A stretch of DNA of 64,000 nucleotides, from NCBI RefSeq assembly GCF_000026145.1, contig NC_009445.1:5362501-5426500 (forward strand), read 5' to 3'. The notes beneath the pieces were generated by a model, which searched no databases, was not told the origin of the DNA, and saw nothing but the letters and a program-made list of their open reading frames with translations. Below are positions 35,891-45,857 of the stretch, one piece after another. Origin of the DNA: Bradyrhizobium sp. ORS 278 (GTDB taxonomy: Bacteria; Pseudomonadota; Alphaproteobacteria; Rhizobiales; Xanthobacteraceae). Made by a program: the position numbers and the translations under genes. Numbering within the stretch: position 1 is the first letter of the stretch; every line of letters starts with the position of its first letter.

Positions 35891-36712
35891 ATGCAGTCCC
35901 TCCTGGACTCTCGCGGAAAGGCCGGTACGAACAACATGCCCATGGAAGCCCTCGGCAGACGCGTCCCAGATCTCATCATCGGTGGCGCTCCTAGAAGCGG
36001 AACGACGTTGTTGTGCGAGATCATGTCCCGACATCCTGACGTGTTTGTCGTTCGCCCCTTCATTCCGGAGCCGAAGGTTTGTCTCCTCGATCTTGGTTCA
36101 GATGACAGCGCATATCTGGACCACTACGCAGAACTGTTCGCGTCGGCTCCCCAGCACGCCTGCTGCGTCGAAAAGACCAGTAATTATTGGGAGAACGACG
36201 AGGCGCGCGAACGCCTAGCACGCATATTGCCTCAAACCCGTTTCGTCTTCATCCTGCGTGAGCCGGTCGCGAGGGCTTATTCCAACTGGCGGTGGTCAAC
36301 TCAGAACGGTCTGGAAACCCTGCCTTTCGGTGAAGCTTTCGATCGCTCAGACCGACCGAGCCCACTGCCACAGCGACAGCGGCACGCACGCCCCTTCGAC
36401 TATATCCCTCGTAGTCAATATGGCCGCCTCGCGTCAGCCTGGATCGACGCCGTCGGACGATCTCGTCTGCGATTTTATGTTTTCGAACAGGTTGTAGCGA
36501 ATCCGGGCGCCTGGGCCGCGGACGTTTTCAGCTATGTTGGTGTCCGGGCTTTTGCTGATGATTTTGCTGAGGTCGGTATCGTGAATGCCGCCCGCGACCG
36601 GTCGCCCATCGATCCGCATCTCGAGAAGGAGCTGCGGCTCCGGATCCGTCCAGAGGTTCTTCGCTTCGCCGAGCTTACCGGCACTGACATCAGCTCTTGG
36701 GGTTATTCATGA
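35891..36712 (+). CDS. PAPS-dependent sulfotransferase
   Basis: A 273-residue sulfotransferase. The 5'-phosphosulfate loop is IIGGAPRSGTTLLCEI (about 29-44), and the 3'-phosphate motif is FVFILREPVARAYSNW. EKTSNYW contains a likely catalytic-side region. These motifs define Sulfotransfer_1/3 enzymes that move sulfate from PAPS to a carbohydrate hydroxyl, comparable in reaction to rhizobial NodH. CysD and CysNC are encoded 3 kb downstream on the same strand and would supply PAPS. It sits between two genes of the amino-sugar module, so the sulfated sugar may be that module's product. Start chosen at ATG 35891; an ATG at 35936 is possible. Confidence 0.9.
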   Translation: MQSLLDSRGKAGTNNMPMEALGRRVPDLIIGGAPRSGTTLLCEIMSRHPDVFVVRPFIPEPKVCLLDLGSDDSAYLDHYAELFASAPQHACCVEKTSNYWENDEARERLARILPQTRFVFILREPVARAYSNWRWSTQNGLETLPFGEAFDRSDRPSPLPQRQRHARPFDYIPRSQYGRLASAWIDAVGRSRLRFYVFEQVVANPGAWAADVFSYVGVRAFADDFAEVGIVNAARDRSPIDPHLEKELRLRIRPEVLRFAELTGTDISSWGYS

Positions 36713-36784
36713 TTGGCTACGCCCATTCCATCAGGCTCCACTCGATTTGCGTTCATTGACTCTGACGGACAGGAACTAACGAAG

Positions 36785-37804
36785 ATGCGCGTTGCTGTCG
36801 TTGGGTACGGGTATTGGGGTCCCAATCTCGTCCGAAACTTCTCCGCCCACCCCGACTTTGAAGTCGCCGCGATCGTCGACGCAAACGAATCCGTTCGGCA
36901 ACGCGCCTCCACTGAACAGCGCGGCATCCGCGTCGTCGCTGATTTCGAGGAGATCGCTCGAGATGCTAGTATCGAGGTCGTGGCTATTGCTACGCCGGTC
37001 GCGACACATTTTTCGCTGGCCAGTCGCGCACTGCTAGCCGGCAAACATGTCATCGTTGAAAAGCCGATGTGCGCTTCGGTCGCCGAATGCCAGGAACTTA
37101 CCGCGATTGCACACCGGGCCAATCGCGTTCTGATGGTCGATCACACGTTCCTGTTCACCGGCGCAGTGCAGATGATCAAGCAGCTGGCGCAACGCCGAGA
37201 GCTCGGCGACATCTGCTATTTCGATTCGATGCGAGTCAATCTGGGTTTGTTCCAGCAGGACGTGAACTGCCTCTGGGATCTTGCCCCCCACGATCTATCC
37301 ATCATCGACTATCTGCTGGAGGACGAAGTCGTCGGCATCGACGCTTCAAGCTATTGCCATCTCAATCCGGGCTTTCCGGACATGGTTTATGTAACGCTTC
37401 ACTTCGCTCGAAACACGGTCGCCCACTTGAACCTCAGCTGGATGTCTCCGGTGAAAGTTCGCCGCATTGCGGTGGGAGGTACGAAGCAGATGCTGGTGTG
37501 GGATGATCTTGACCAGGATCAGAAGATCCGCGTCTACAATTCGGGAATCGAGTACCTCCCCGCCGACCAACGTAACAGCATGATCCCCCAGTACCGCATT
37601 GGAGACATCTACTCGCCCAGGCTTCCTAAGACCGAGGCACTTGCAGGTGTCGTAGACCATTTTTCCAGGGTCATTCGTGGAGATGAGAATTCGATACTGT
37701 CTCCTGAACGAGGGACGAAGATCGTACGTATTCTGGAGATGACACAGAAGATCCTGGACGGTGCGCCAACCGCGGGACGGCAAGTCCGGGAGCCGCGATC
37801 GTGA
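36785..37804 (+). CDS. Gfo/Idh/MocA family dehydrogenase (WlbA-like)
   Basis: About 339 residues from ATG 36785, with AGGAA at a suitable distance; the upstream TTG at 36713 would add an unlikely 24-residue tail. The Rossmann motif is MRVAVVGYGYWGPNLVRNF. EKPMCASVAEC is the conserved EKP segment, and DLAPHDLSI carries the catalytic His. WlbA/WbpB enzymes oxidise C3 of UDP-GlcNAc-uronic acid, giving the keto group used by the DegT aminotransferase. The protein is 339 residues, close to the family norm. It overlaps the next gene by 4 bases. Confidence 0.88.
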   Translation: MRVAVVGYGYWGPNLVRNFSAHPDFEVAAIVDANESVRQRASTEQRGIRVVADFEEIARDASIEVVAIATPVATHFSLASRALLAGKHVIVEKPMCASVAECQELTAIAHRANRVLMVDHTFLFTGAVQMIKQLAQRRELGDICYFDSMRVNLGLFQQDVNCLWDLAPHDLSIIDYLLEDEVVGIDASSYCHLNPGFPDMVYVTLHFARNTVAHLNLSWMSPVKVRRIAVGGTKQMLVWDDLDQDQKIRVYNSGIEYLPADQRNSMIPQYRIGDIYSPRLPKTEALAGVVDHFSRVIRGDENSILSPERGTKIVRILEMTQKILDGAPTAGRQVREPRS

Positions 37805-38820
37805 GCCGGCGGATTCTCGTGACCGGTGGCGCCGGTTTCATTGGCAGCCATCTCGTTGAACATCTATTGTCATCCGGCTACGTAGTGACCGTGCTCGACG
37901 ATCTCTCCACGGGGAGCATCGATAACCTCGCAGAAGCAAATGAGACGGGACGTCTCCGGCTGATCGAGGGCTCCGTGCTCGACGCTCAGGCCGTCGAGAC
38001 AGCCATGCACCAATGCGACTACGTATTTCACCTCGCCGTGCAATGCGTTCGAAAGTCGCTGGGAAAACCGATCGAAAACCACGAGATCAATGCGACCGGC
38101 ACTCTCCGTATGCTTGAGGCCGCCCGCAAGCACAATATCAAGCGGTTCGTCTACTGCTCATCGTCCGAGGTCTATGGCAGTGTATCAACCGGGCTTCTGG
38201 ACGAAGATACGCTGTGCCGCCCCGTCACCGTTTATGGAGCGGCCAAGCTTGCTGGTGAACTTTATACCGACGCCTATCACCAGACCTACGGCTTGCCGAC
38301 GGTCGTGGTAAGGCCCTTCAATGCGTATGGTCCACGCGCCCACGAGCGAGGCGACCTCGCCGAAGTTATTCCGCGTTTCTTCATCCGTTGTCTGAATGGA
38401 CTTCCACCCGTGATCTTTGGCGACGGGAGTAATGGCCGGGATTTCACCTACGTTACCGAGGTCGCCCGCGGACTCGCTCTGGCTTGCGATGCGGATGGTT
38501 TAGTCGGCTCCAAGGTGAACATCGCCTATGGGCAAATGATCTCAATTGGTCAGGTGGCTGCCGAAGTCATCAAGGCCACCGGCCGAAATGATCTCGGTAT
38601 CGAGCACATCTCAGGCCGACCGGGCGACGTGCGCGTACTGAGCGCCGACGTCAGTCGCGCACGTCGCCTGCTTGGCTACCGGGCAGAGATCGACTTTGCG
38701 CATGGACTTCGACGCTACCTCGACTGGTTCCGCCTCAAGCATTCAGACCCGTCTCAACTGATCGAGCGGGACATCGTGAATTGGACCATGCCCACCGCAC
38801 CCGACCAACCCGCGCCATGA
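37801..38820 (+). CDS. NAD-dependent NDP-sugar epimerase/dehydratase
   Basis: A 339-residue extended SDR starting at GTG 37801, which overlaps the preceding [21 protein letters not shown] is a textbook GxxGxxG Rossmann motif. CSSSEVYGSVS gives the catalytic Ser, and VYGAAKLAGELY the Tyr-x-x-x-Lys. RPFNAYGPRAHERGDLAEVIPRF-type contacts follow (NAYGPR visible). The layout fits UDP-glucose/GlcNAc epimerases or UDP-glucuronate decarboxylase-type enzymes. It precedes a second DegT aminotransferase by a 4-base overlap, so it may provide the 4-keto or epimerised substrate for it. Confidence 0.87.
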   Translation: MSRRILVTGGAGFIGSHLVEHLLSSGYVVTVLDDLSTGSIDNLAEANETGRLRLIEGSVLDAQAVETAMHQCDYVFHLAVQCVRKSLGKPIENHEINATGTLRMLEAARKHNIKRFVYCSSSEVYGSVSTGLLDEDTLCRPVTVYGAAKLAGELYTDAYHQTYGLPTVVVRPFNAYGPRAHERGDLAEVIPRFFIRCLNGLPPVIFGDGSNGRDFTYVTEVARGLALACDADGLVGSKVNIAYGQMISIGQVAAEVIKATGRNDLGIEHISGRPGDVRVLSADVSRARRLLGYRAEIDFAHGLRRYLDWFRLKHSDPSQLIERDIVNWTMPTAPDQPAP

Positions 38821-39944
38821 CCCCCATACAGTTCGCGCTACCCTATTTCGGACCGGAGGAAGCCGCAGCGGCGGCCGCCGCCGTTCAAAGCGGCTGGGTG
38901 GTCGGCGGGCCTCGGCTGAGAGAGCTCGAAACCGCGTTTGCAGACCATTGCGGCGTCTCCCACGGCGTGGGTGTGTCGTCCTGGACCACCGGCGCATTCC
39001 TGGTGCTCAAAACTCTCGGGATCGGACCGGGCGACGAGGTTCTGGTACCTTCGTTGACATTTATCGCGACCGTCAACGCAATCGTTCACGTCGGCGCCAC
39101 ACCGGTATTCGTCGACGTTCATCCTGGAACGTATAACATCGATCCAGCCGACATTCCCGAGAAGATCACATCACGCACGCGGGCCATCCTGCCGGTCGAC
39201 CAGTTGGGGCTCCCATGCGACATCGACGAGATCAGCCGGATTGCATCGGCAAACGATCTGCTGCTGATCGCCGACGCCGCCTGCTCCTTTGGAAGCGCGT
39301 TTCGCGGTGTCGCGGTTGGAAGTCAAGCGACAATCACGATCTTCAGCCTGCACGCCCGAAAGATCATCACGACGGGCGAAGGCGGCATGATCGTCACCAA
39401 CGACGGCGACTTCGCAGAACGTTTGCGAAGGCAGCGGCATCAGGGCATGTCCCTCTCAGACTATCAGCGCCATGGCCAATTGCCGACGATGTTCGAGACC
39501 TACCCGGAGGTCGGTTACAATTTCAGGATCACCGACGTTCAGGCAGCGATCGGGGTCGCGCAATTGGCTCGCCTGCCCGAGATGCTGCGGTTGAGACGTG
39601 AGATAGCGCAGCACTATCTCTCCCGTCTTGATGGACATCCTGACCTGATCATGCCGCTCGTACCTGATCACGTGACGCCCAACTGGCAGTCGTTTCAAAT
39701 CCGGCTGCGCGAAGGCGCAAGACTAACTCGCAACCAACTGATGGAGCGCCTCCACGAACGTGGCGTACCTACCCGCCGCGGTGTGATGGCCTCCCACATG
39801 GAGCCTCCTTACCGTTCACATTGCGCGATCCTGCCCGTGACGGAACTGCTGGCTCGGCAATGCCTGCAGCTCCCGATGCATCCCCGCCTGACAGCAGACC
39901 AGATCGATTTCATAGCTGACGAGCTGACGGACGCGCTGAAGTAG
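38817..39944 (+). CDS. DegT/DnrJ/EryC1 family aminotransferase (second copy)
   Basis: A 375-residue PLP-dependent aminotransferase from ATG 38817, overlapping the preceding stop. Typical motifs are [46 protein letters not shown], and the PLP-Lys segment [16 protein letters not shown]. Relatives of the GDP-perosamine synthase and UDP-4-amino-sugar type have the same HxxKxxxTGEGG pattern, so a 4-amino sugar is the more likely product here, compared with a 3-amino product for the enzyme at 34745. It ends the run of overlapping genes 36785-39944. A 41-base gap precedes cysD. Confidence 0.9.
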
Positions 39945-39985
39945 GTAAGCTCTGGATCGATGAGTCAGCTCAAACCGCAATACAG

Positions 39986-40918
39986 ATGACGATGGATCAG
40001 GTCCCGATATCACGTTCGCAGCTCCCCGCACATCTGAAGCGGCTCGAATCCGAATCGATCGAGATCATCCGCGAGGTTGCAGCAGAGCTCAAGAATCCCG
40101 TGATGCTGTATTCCATAGGCAAAGATTCCGGGGTCATGCTCCACATTGCGTTCAAGGCTTTTTTCCCCGGACGCCTTCCGTTTCCACTGCTGCACGTCGA
40201 TACGACGTGGAAGTTCAGGGACATGATCATGTTCCGGGATGAGCTGGCCAAGAAACTCGGTTTCGACCTGCTGGTTCATACGAATGAAGACGGCCTGCGC
40301 GCGGGCATAAATCCTTTTACCTCGGGCCCCTCGCTGCACACGCACGTGATGAAGACGGAGGCGCTGAAGCAGGCGCTCGATTTGCATGGTTTCGACGCCG
40401 CATTTGGCGGCGCCCGTCGAGACGAGGAGAAGAGTCGAGCCAAAGAACGGATCTTTTCGTTTCGAGCGGAAGGTCACGTTTGGGAGCCGCGCAATCAGCG
40501 TCCCGAGCTTTGGAATTTGTTCAACACACGTATTAGGCCGGGCGAATCGCTCCGCGTATTCCCACTCTCGAACTGGACGGAGTTCGATGTCTGGCACTAC
40601 ATATCTCTCGAAAGGATTCCGGTCGTCCCACTCTATTTCGCTAAGGAACGTCCGGTCGTCTGGCGCGATGGCACCTGGATCATGGTTGACGACGCGCGCT
40701 TCCCGCTGGCGCCTGGCGAGACACCGCAGCTTCGCAAGGTCCGCTTTAGAACACTCGGCTGTTATCCTCTGACAGGCGCCATAGAGTCGGCTGCAACATC
40801 GGTCGAAGACATCCTCGATGAAATGAGGACTACGCGTATCTCGGAGCGTCAGGGACGCCTCATTGATACGGACGAGGCCGCATCCATGGAGAAAAAGAAG
40901 AAAGAGGGCTACTTCTGA
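39986..40918 (+). CDS. cysD: Sulfate adenylyltransferase subunit 2
   Basis: A 310-residue CysD/NodP protein. The PP-loop ATP-pyrophosphatase motif is [12 protein letters not shown], and [20 protein letters not shown] is the highly conserved CysD segment. [11 protein letters not shown] and [11 protein letters not shown] follow. The enzyme adenylates sulfate to APS with CysN. It overlaps the CysNC gene (TGATG). Location in a polysaccharide locus with a sulfotransferase, and not next to cysH or cysI, suggests a dedicated supply of activated sulfate, as NodPQ provides for nodulation factors. Confidence 0.95.
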
Positions 40919-42780
40919 TGGCTGCAGCTCAGGCACCAGGGGCGCCGTCCAGAGACCTTCTGCGCTTCATCACCTGCGGTTCGGTCGATGACGGAAAATC
41001 GACACTCATCGGACGCCTCCTGCACGATTCTCACGTCATCTTTGAGGACCAGCTGCGCAGCCTTGCCTCCGACTCGCAGAAGTTCGGCACCACAGGGGAA
41101 GAGATCGATCTGGCGCTGCTCGTGGACGGATTAGAAGCCGAACGGGAGCAGGGAATTACGATCGACGTCGCCTACCGCTTCTTCAGTACGCCGCTGCGGT
41201 CGTTTATCGTGGCCGATACTCCGGGGCACGAGCAATACACCCGCAACATGGCCACTGGCGCTTCATTAGCCAGTTTGGCCATCATCCTGATTGATGCACG
41301 CAAGGGCGTCCTGCTGCAGACGCGCCGGCATTCGCTGATTTGCTCGCTGCTTGGCATTCGCCACATCGTTCTTGCCATCAATAAAATGGACCTGGTCGAC
41401 TTCGACAAAGCGACCTTCGACGCGATCGTCAATGATTATACGGCTTTCGCTGCACACCTCGCCTTCGCTACGATCGTCCCCATCCCTCTTTCGGCCCGCT
41501 ACGGCCATAATGTAACGACCCGCTCCGATCGAACACCATGGTTCTCGGGGCCTGTACTGATCGATTGCCTCGAGAATGTCGATGTCGCATCCGATCTCAA
41601 CAAGCTGCCATTCCGATTTCCAGTCCAACGGGTGAACCGTCCCAATCTGGACTTTCGGGGCTATTCGGGGACGGTCGCGTCGGGTGATATCCGGGTGGGG
41701 GACCGGGTCACGACAACCCCTGCCGGGCAGACCACTTCGGTTCGGGAAATTGTCACAGCTGACGGGATGCTCGAAGTAGCCCGGGCCGGAGAAGCCGTTA
41801 CCTTGACACTGGTGGACGAGATAGACGTTTCGCGCGGCGACCTCCTTGCGTCGCCCGATCACCTTCCAGAAATCAATGATCAGTTCGCCGCGCACATCAT
41901 CTGGATGAGCGACCGGCCACTGATCAGCGGCCGGTCTTATCTCGCCCGTATCGGTACGCGCACGATATCCATGAGCGTCACTGCCATAAGACACAAAATG
42001 GACGTCAACACCGGTGAGCGCTTGGCTGCAAGCGTCCTGGCTCTGAACGAGATCGGTTTGTGCAACGTCGCGACGGTCAGACCGATCGCGTTCGACCCCT
42101 ACGCAGCCAACCGCGCGACTGGCAGCTTCATCGTCATTGATCGCCTCACGAACGAGACGGTCGGAGCGGGCATGATCCTCTTCGGGTTGCGGCGGGGTTC
42201 CAATGTGCAATCGCAGCCGCTCCTCGTTAATCGAGAGGCACGCGCGGCGATCAAGCGCCAAGTCCCAGCAGTCGTATGGTTCACTGGCCTCTCTGGCGCG
42301 GGCAAATCGACCATTGCAAACTGCCTTGAGAAGAAGCTGCACACCGCCGGCTTCCATACGATGCTGCTGGACGGAGACAACATCAGGCAGGGCCTAAATC
42401 GTGATCTCGGCTTCACTGAAGCCGATCGTGTCGAGAACATTCGAAGGGTCGGTGAAGTCGCCAAGCTCTTCGTCGATGCCGGACTGATCGTGATATGTTC
42501 CTTTATTTCTCCCTACCGCTCGGACCGAGACATGGTGCGGGAGCTCATGCCTCCGGCGACTTTCTTCGAGGTGTTCGTCGATACTCCACTTGAAGAGTGC
42601 ATGCGACGCGACCCCAAGGGCCTGTATTCCAAGGCCAGGGCTGGAAAGATCGCAAACTTCACCGGGATCGACGCTCCGTACGAACCACCGCTCAATCCCG
42701 ATCTCCACCTTAGCACCGTTGGGCACGAGCCTGAGCAACTCGCACAGAAGATCGTCGATAAACTCGCGACCCGAAACTGA
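40918..42780 (+). CDS. cysNC: Bifunctional sulfate adenylyltransferase subunit 1 / APS kinase (NodQ-like)
   Basis: A 620-residue fusion. Residues 1-440 are CysN: G1 loop [17 protein letters not shown]3 [18 protein letters not shown]4 NKMDL. Residues 450-620 are APS kinase with Walker [17 protein letters not shown] and the [12 protein letters not shown] and DPKGLY segments. With CysD it makes APS and then PAPS, the donor for the sulfotransferase at 35891. Fused CysNC is typical of rhizobia, where NodQ does this job. Its start overlaps the cysD stop. The gene is convergent with the methyltransferase that ends at 42800. Confidence 0.95.
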   Translation: MAAAQAPGAPSRDLLRFITCGSVDDGKSTLIGRLLHDSHVIFEDQLRSLASDSQKFGTTGEEIDLALLVDGLEAEREQGITIDVAYRFFSTPLRSFIVADTPGHEQYTRNMATGASLASLAIILIDARKGVLLQTRRHSLICSLLGIRHIVLAINKMDLVDFDKATFDAIVNDYTAFAAHLAFATIVPIPLSARYGHNVTTRSDRTPWFSGPVLIDCLENVDVASDLNKLPFRFPVQRVNRPNLDFRGYSGTVASGDIRVGDRVTTTPAGQTTSVREIVTADGMLEVARAGEAVTLTLVDEIDVSRGDLLASPDHLPEINDQFAAHIIWMSDRPLISGRSYLARIGTRTISMSVTAIRHKMDVNTGERLAASVLALNEIGLCNVATVRPIAFDPYAANRATGSFIVIDRLTNETVGAGMILFGLRRGSNVQSQPLLVNREARAAIKRQVPAVVWFTGLSGAGKSTIANCLEKKLHTAGFHTMLLDGDNIRQGLNRDLGFTEADRVENIRRVGEVAKLFVDAGLIVICSFISPYRSDRDMVRELMPPATFFEVFVDTPLEECMRRDPKGLYSKARAGKIANFTGIDAPYEPPLNPDLHLSTVGHEPEQLAQKIVDKLATRN

Positions 42781-42799
42781 GTTAATCAACTAATGAGTG

Positions 42800-43543
42800 T
42801 CAATCTTTTCTCCAGACCGAAAAACTATGGCTTGCCTGCAGGAGTGTCGTGACTGGCCATACCGTTCGGCGCGACGGTGAGAGCCCGTTTCGACGAAGAG
42901 ACTCGTGAAGCTTAGCTCCATCAGTACGCTCGGGAATCAACCTGAGATAGCCCAAGCGGTCTCGAAGCAGATCCTCGGGAAGTGTTGGATAGACCTTCCG
43001 CGCCAAAGCGAGCGCTACGTGGTCCGCCGCTTTGTGCGGCAGGGTACTCCAGGCACGTCGCAGCAGGAAGAGAGCGTGATTCCGCAGACAATCGCGCGGG
43101 ATCGTGAACACAAGCTGGCCCCCAGCACGTAGAGTGCTTGCCAACCTCTCCACAAGTCGATCCGTGTCAGCCACAACCAGGTGCAGTACACTTTCGGCAA
43201 AGATGAGATCGGCCTGAGGACCTTGCCAGTTCATGAAATCGGAGGCGACAAAAGTCACGCGATCAGCCAGATCATTCTCTCTTTTGCGGTCTGCAGCCTC
43301 GATGTTCAATGAGGAGATGTCGAGGCCGATCAATTGCGCATCCGGCCGGGCACGGGCGACAGCTAGCAACGTTTCGCCTGTGCCGCACCCGATTTCAACG
43401 ACCGTCGGTTCCTTGACCCCGACCAGGCAATCGATCACCGCCCGGCTGACTCTGTCGGCCACGTAGTCTGAGGTCTGATATCGACCAACGTAGTCGACCG
43501 GACGCTTGAGACGCTTGAGAGATCCTGTCTGACGTTCATCCAC
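42800..43543 (-). CDS. Class I SAM-dependent methyltransferase
   Basis: About 247 residues from a GTG at 43543 with AGGGGAT upstream; the frame is open to 43621 inside the deacetylase gene, but that start lacks a ribosome-binding site. Motif I is TVVEIGCGTGETLLAVA, motif II LIGLDISSLNIE, and motif IV LIFAESVLHLV. The protein resembles generic polysaccharide-locus methyltransferases that O-methylate terminal sugars. It is the last of three minus-strand genes (GT2, deacetylase, methyltransferase). Methyl capping of a chain end is a possible role but not shown. Confidence 0.85.
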   Translation of the reverse strand: MDERQTGSLKRLKRPVDYVGRYQTSDYVADRVSRAVIDCLVGVKEPTVVEIGCGTGETLLAVARARPDAQLIGLDISSLNIEAADRKRENDLADRVTFVASDFMNWQGPQADLIFAESVLHLVVADTDRLVERLASTLRAGGQLVFTIPRDCLRNHALFLLRRAWSTLPHKAADHVALALARKVYPTLPEDLLRDRLGYLRLIPERTDGAKLHESLRRNGLSPSRRTVWPVTTLLQASHSFSVWRKD

Positions 43544-43553
43544 TCTCGATCCC

Positions 43554-44687
43554 CTATGGGTTTGCCCGAGCCGTCGGCTCGGCGCCGCCAGGACCGTTCT
43601 CAGCGGCAGCCAGTTCGTCAACTAGATCGCGAGGACAGCAGAAGCGCATCGAAGGATTACTGGCGCACCATTGCAGAAAAGCTTCGTAGATCGCCAGCAT
43701 TGGAGGATTGCCAGAAAACCCCGCTTCGCAGTGGGTCAATAGAAAAATAATTCCACCAGAGCGTGAAATGTACTCAGCTGAGGATGTCCACAGTGACAGA
43801 ATCTCGTCCGGAGAATAGCCGAGAAATCGCAGGCTGCCGTCGCGCGGCATCGTCAAAGGGAGTTCCCACATGTCTCCGAAGAGCCAAGGCCGTGCGCTCG
43901 CGCATCCGTTGTTAGGTACCGGAAACGGACCTCCTGACGTGGGTATGCTGGAGTCATATCTATAGTGTCGCTTAAGTCCGTCGATTAGTTCTTGTGTCCG
44001 GACCAGCGATGGAGCCCGATAGCCAATGCCATCGTAGCGTTCCGCCAGGCGATAACCCTCTTCGAGGCGGCGGGCCCGCTCGGCTGGATCTGCAAAAGGC
44101 GTCCAATTGGAATGATCGTAGCCGTGCACCCCAATTTCGTGTCCGCGCTGAGCAGCCTCGCGGACGATAGCGTGGTCGATCGACCACGCGCATGGAACGA
44201 TATAGTTAGCAGACCGGCACCCGGCCCGCTCCTCGATCGGCAGGAACTGCTTGACGAGGTTGGCAAGCCCCTCCGGGCTGTCGATGTCGTGCGACACCAT
44301 GACCGGCGTAACCGGGAATTTGATCGAGGGGACGCCGGACATGTCCGCGAGTGCGTCGACGCTGAGATCGACCGGCCATGCGGGAAATCTCGCCCATTTT
44401 TTCTGTCTCACCCGCTGCATGCGACCGATCGCCTTGGCGATCAACTGGCGGGCGAAAGGAGGAACCCTCGTGTAAGCGAACGGCAATTTCGCGGATGCCG
44501 GACGTTCGTTGGTAAAAGCTGCAAGAGCTCTGAGCGTTTCGACATCGATCGCTGTCGCGCCCCGTCCCTGCGACTTGTGGATCGCTTCGGGCCAATTGAA
44601 CCCCCGATCCGCAATCCAACTCAGCGATGGAGGCAGCGCATAACGCTCCAACTCCGTCCAGACAAGTTCGTCAGTGTTCAAGTTCAC
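43554..44687 (-). CDS. Polysaccharide deacetylase family protein (NodB-like fold)
   Basis: A 377-residue protein starting at GTG 44687 inside the end of the GT2 gene. PVMVSHDIDSPEG provides the first metal-binding Asp pair of the NodB homology domain, and EIGVHGYDHSNW the HxxxH-type motif. GIGYRAPSL supplies the conserved Arg, and IIFLLTHCEAGF the C-terminal His. The family hydrolyses N- or O-acetyl groups from sugars. The HDID spacing is intact, so activity is likely. A role in deacetylating an acetamido sugar of the surface polymer fits its position between GT2 and methyltransferase genes. Confidence 0.87.
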   Translation of the reverse strand: MNLNTDELVWTELERYALPPSLSWIADRGFNWPEAIHKSQGRGATAIDVETLRALAAFTNERPASAKLPFAYTRVPPFARQLIAKAIGRMQRVRQKKWARFPAWPVDLSVDALADMSGVPSIKFPVTPVMVSHDIDSPEGLANLVKQFLPIEERAGCRSANYIVPCAWSIDHAIVREAAQRGHEIGVHGYDHSNWTPFADPAERARRLEEGYRLAERYDGIGYRAPSLVRTQELIDGLKRHYRYDSSIPTSGGPFPVPNNGCASARPWLFGDMWELPLTMPRDGSLRFLGYSPDEILSLWTSSAEYISRSGGIIFLLTHCEAGFSGNPPMLAIYEAFLQWCASNPSMRFCCPRDLVDELAAAENGPGGAEPTARANP

Positions 44688-45645
44688 GAGCCTCGCTTCG
44701 GGAGCCGACTGATTGGGCTACGAAATATAGCGGCCGATTCTTTGTTTCTAACAGGATGCGATAGAGGTACTCGGAAATGACGCCCAGCATAAGGAACAAG
44801 ATGCCGAAGAAGAGAGTCATGGTCGCCATGATTCCGGTCCAGCCCGGTTGCACCTCGGAGAGAAGCCAAATTCCAACAAGATAAATTAGCGCCGCACCAC
44901 TCAGGGCCGAGGTTGCAAGTCCAATGAACGTCAACAGGCGTGCAGGCATCTGAGAAAAGCTCATAACCACGTCATAGAATGCGTGGATCATGCGACCGAA
45001 CGTCCACCCGGACTTGCCTGCCGTTCGCGACAATCGGTCGTATTCCACCACCGCTTGGTCAAAGCCGGTCCATGCAATGAGGGCGAAAGTGACGCGCGCC
45101 GACTCGCGCATTTCCCTGAAACAATCGACGACCCGACGGTCGGCCAGGAAGAAGCTTCCGGTCGTAAACTTCGAGCCGCGCGGCATGGCATAGCGACGGA
45201 TCAGGTTCTCAAACAGCGTCGACACCAAGCGGCGCCAGCCGTGATCCTGTCTTGTGCGACGGCGCCCCCACACGATAGACGCACCTTTGCGCCATTCGGC
45301 GAAAAACCGCAGAACAACTTCGGGCGGATCTTGTAGATCAGCCGCCAGTGTTGCAACGGCGTCGACGTCGGCGCTGACATGGTCCATACCCGCCGTCAGA
45401 GCCAGATGCGCTCCAAAATTGCGGGAGAGCCGTAGAGCTGAAAACGCAGCATTTTTCTTGCAAATCTGCTCGATTTTCGTCCAGCTGTCATCGCTGCTGC
45501 CATCGTCGACAAGAAGAAGGCGAATATCGACGTCTGTGGCTGTGAGCAGAGTTTGGGAAACTTGGTCGACGAAACGATCCAGATTGGCCGCTTCATTGAA
45601 GACGGGCGTAATCAGCAATAAGCATGGTCTCGACTGGCCATTCAC
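44671..45645 (-). CDS. Membrane-anchored GT2 glycosyltransferase (DPM/GtrB-like)
   Basis: A 324-residue protein starting at GTG 45645 with GAGGGCG upstream. The GT-A domain includes LLITPVFNEAANLDRF, LLLVDDGSSDDSW and AVATLAADLQDPPE (the DLQDPPE motif is diagnostic of DPM1/GtrB/ArnC enzymes). Two hydrophobic C-terminal segments (from about residue 225 and 265) anchor it. Such enzymes load a sugar from an NDP donor onto undecaprenyl phosphate for use in the periplasm, which would supply GT-C enzymes such as the YfhO-like protein at 31677. Confidence 0.9.
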   Translation of the reverse strand: MNGQSRPCLLLITPVFNEAANLDRFVDQVSQTLLTATDVDIRLLLVDDGSSDDSWTKIEQICKKNAAFSALRLSRNFGAHLALTAGMDHVSADVDAVATLAADLQDPPEVVLRFFAEWRKGASIVWGRRRTRQDHGWRRLVSTLFENLIRRYAMPRGSKFTTGSFFLADRRVVDCFREMRESARVTFALIAWTGFDQAVVEYDRLSRTAGKSGWTFGRMIHAFYDVVMSFSQMPARLLTFIGLATSALSGAALIYLVGIWLLSEVQPGWTGIMATMTLFFGILFLMLGVISEYLYRILLETKNRPLYFVAQSVGSRSEARELEH

Positions 45646-45857
45646 AATTCGCCCTCGGTCGCCGTCATTCCATCGTCCTGCATCATGCCTTCAAGAGGAG
45701 ATGTCAAGCGGCAAACCCTTGAGCGAACACCATTGGGAGTTCGGCGGAGACGCCGCACGCCGTCGAGAACGAAAAGTAAACATCATCTGCCCTAATAACG
45801 TACGGCTCGCGTGCAGCCCGGTCTTGGCCTATACGGCGCCAAGACCGCCCGAGACCC

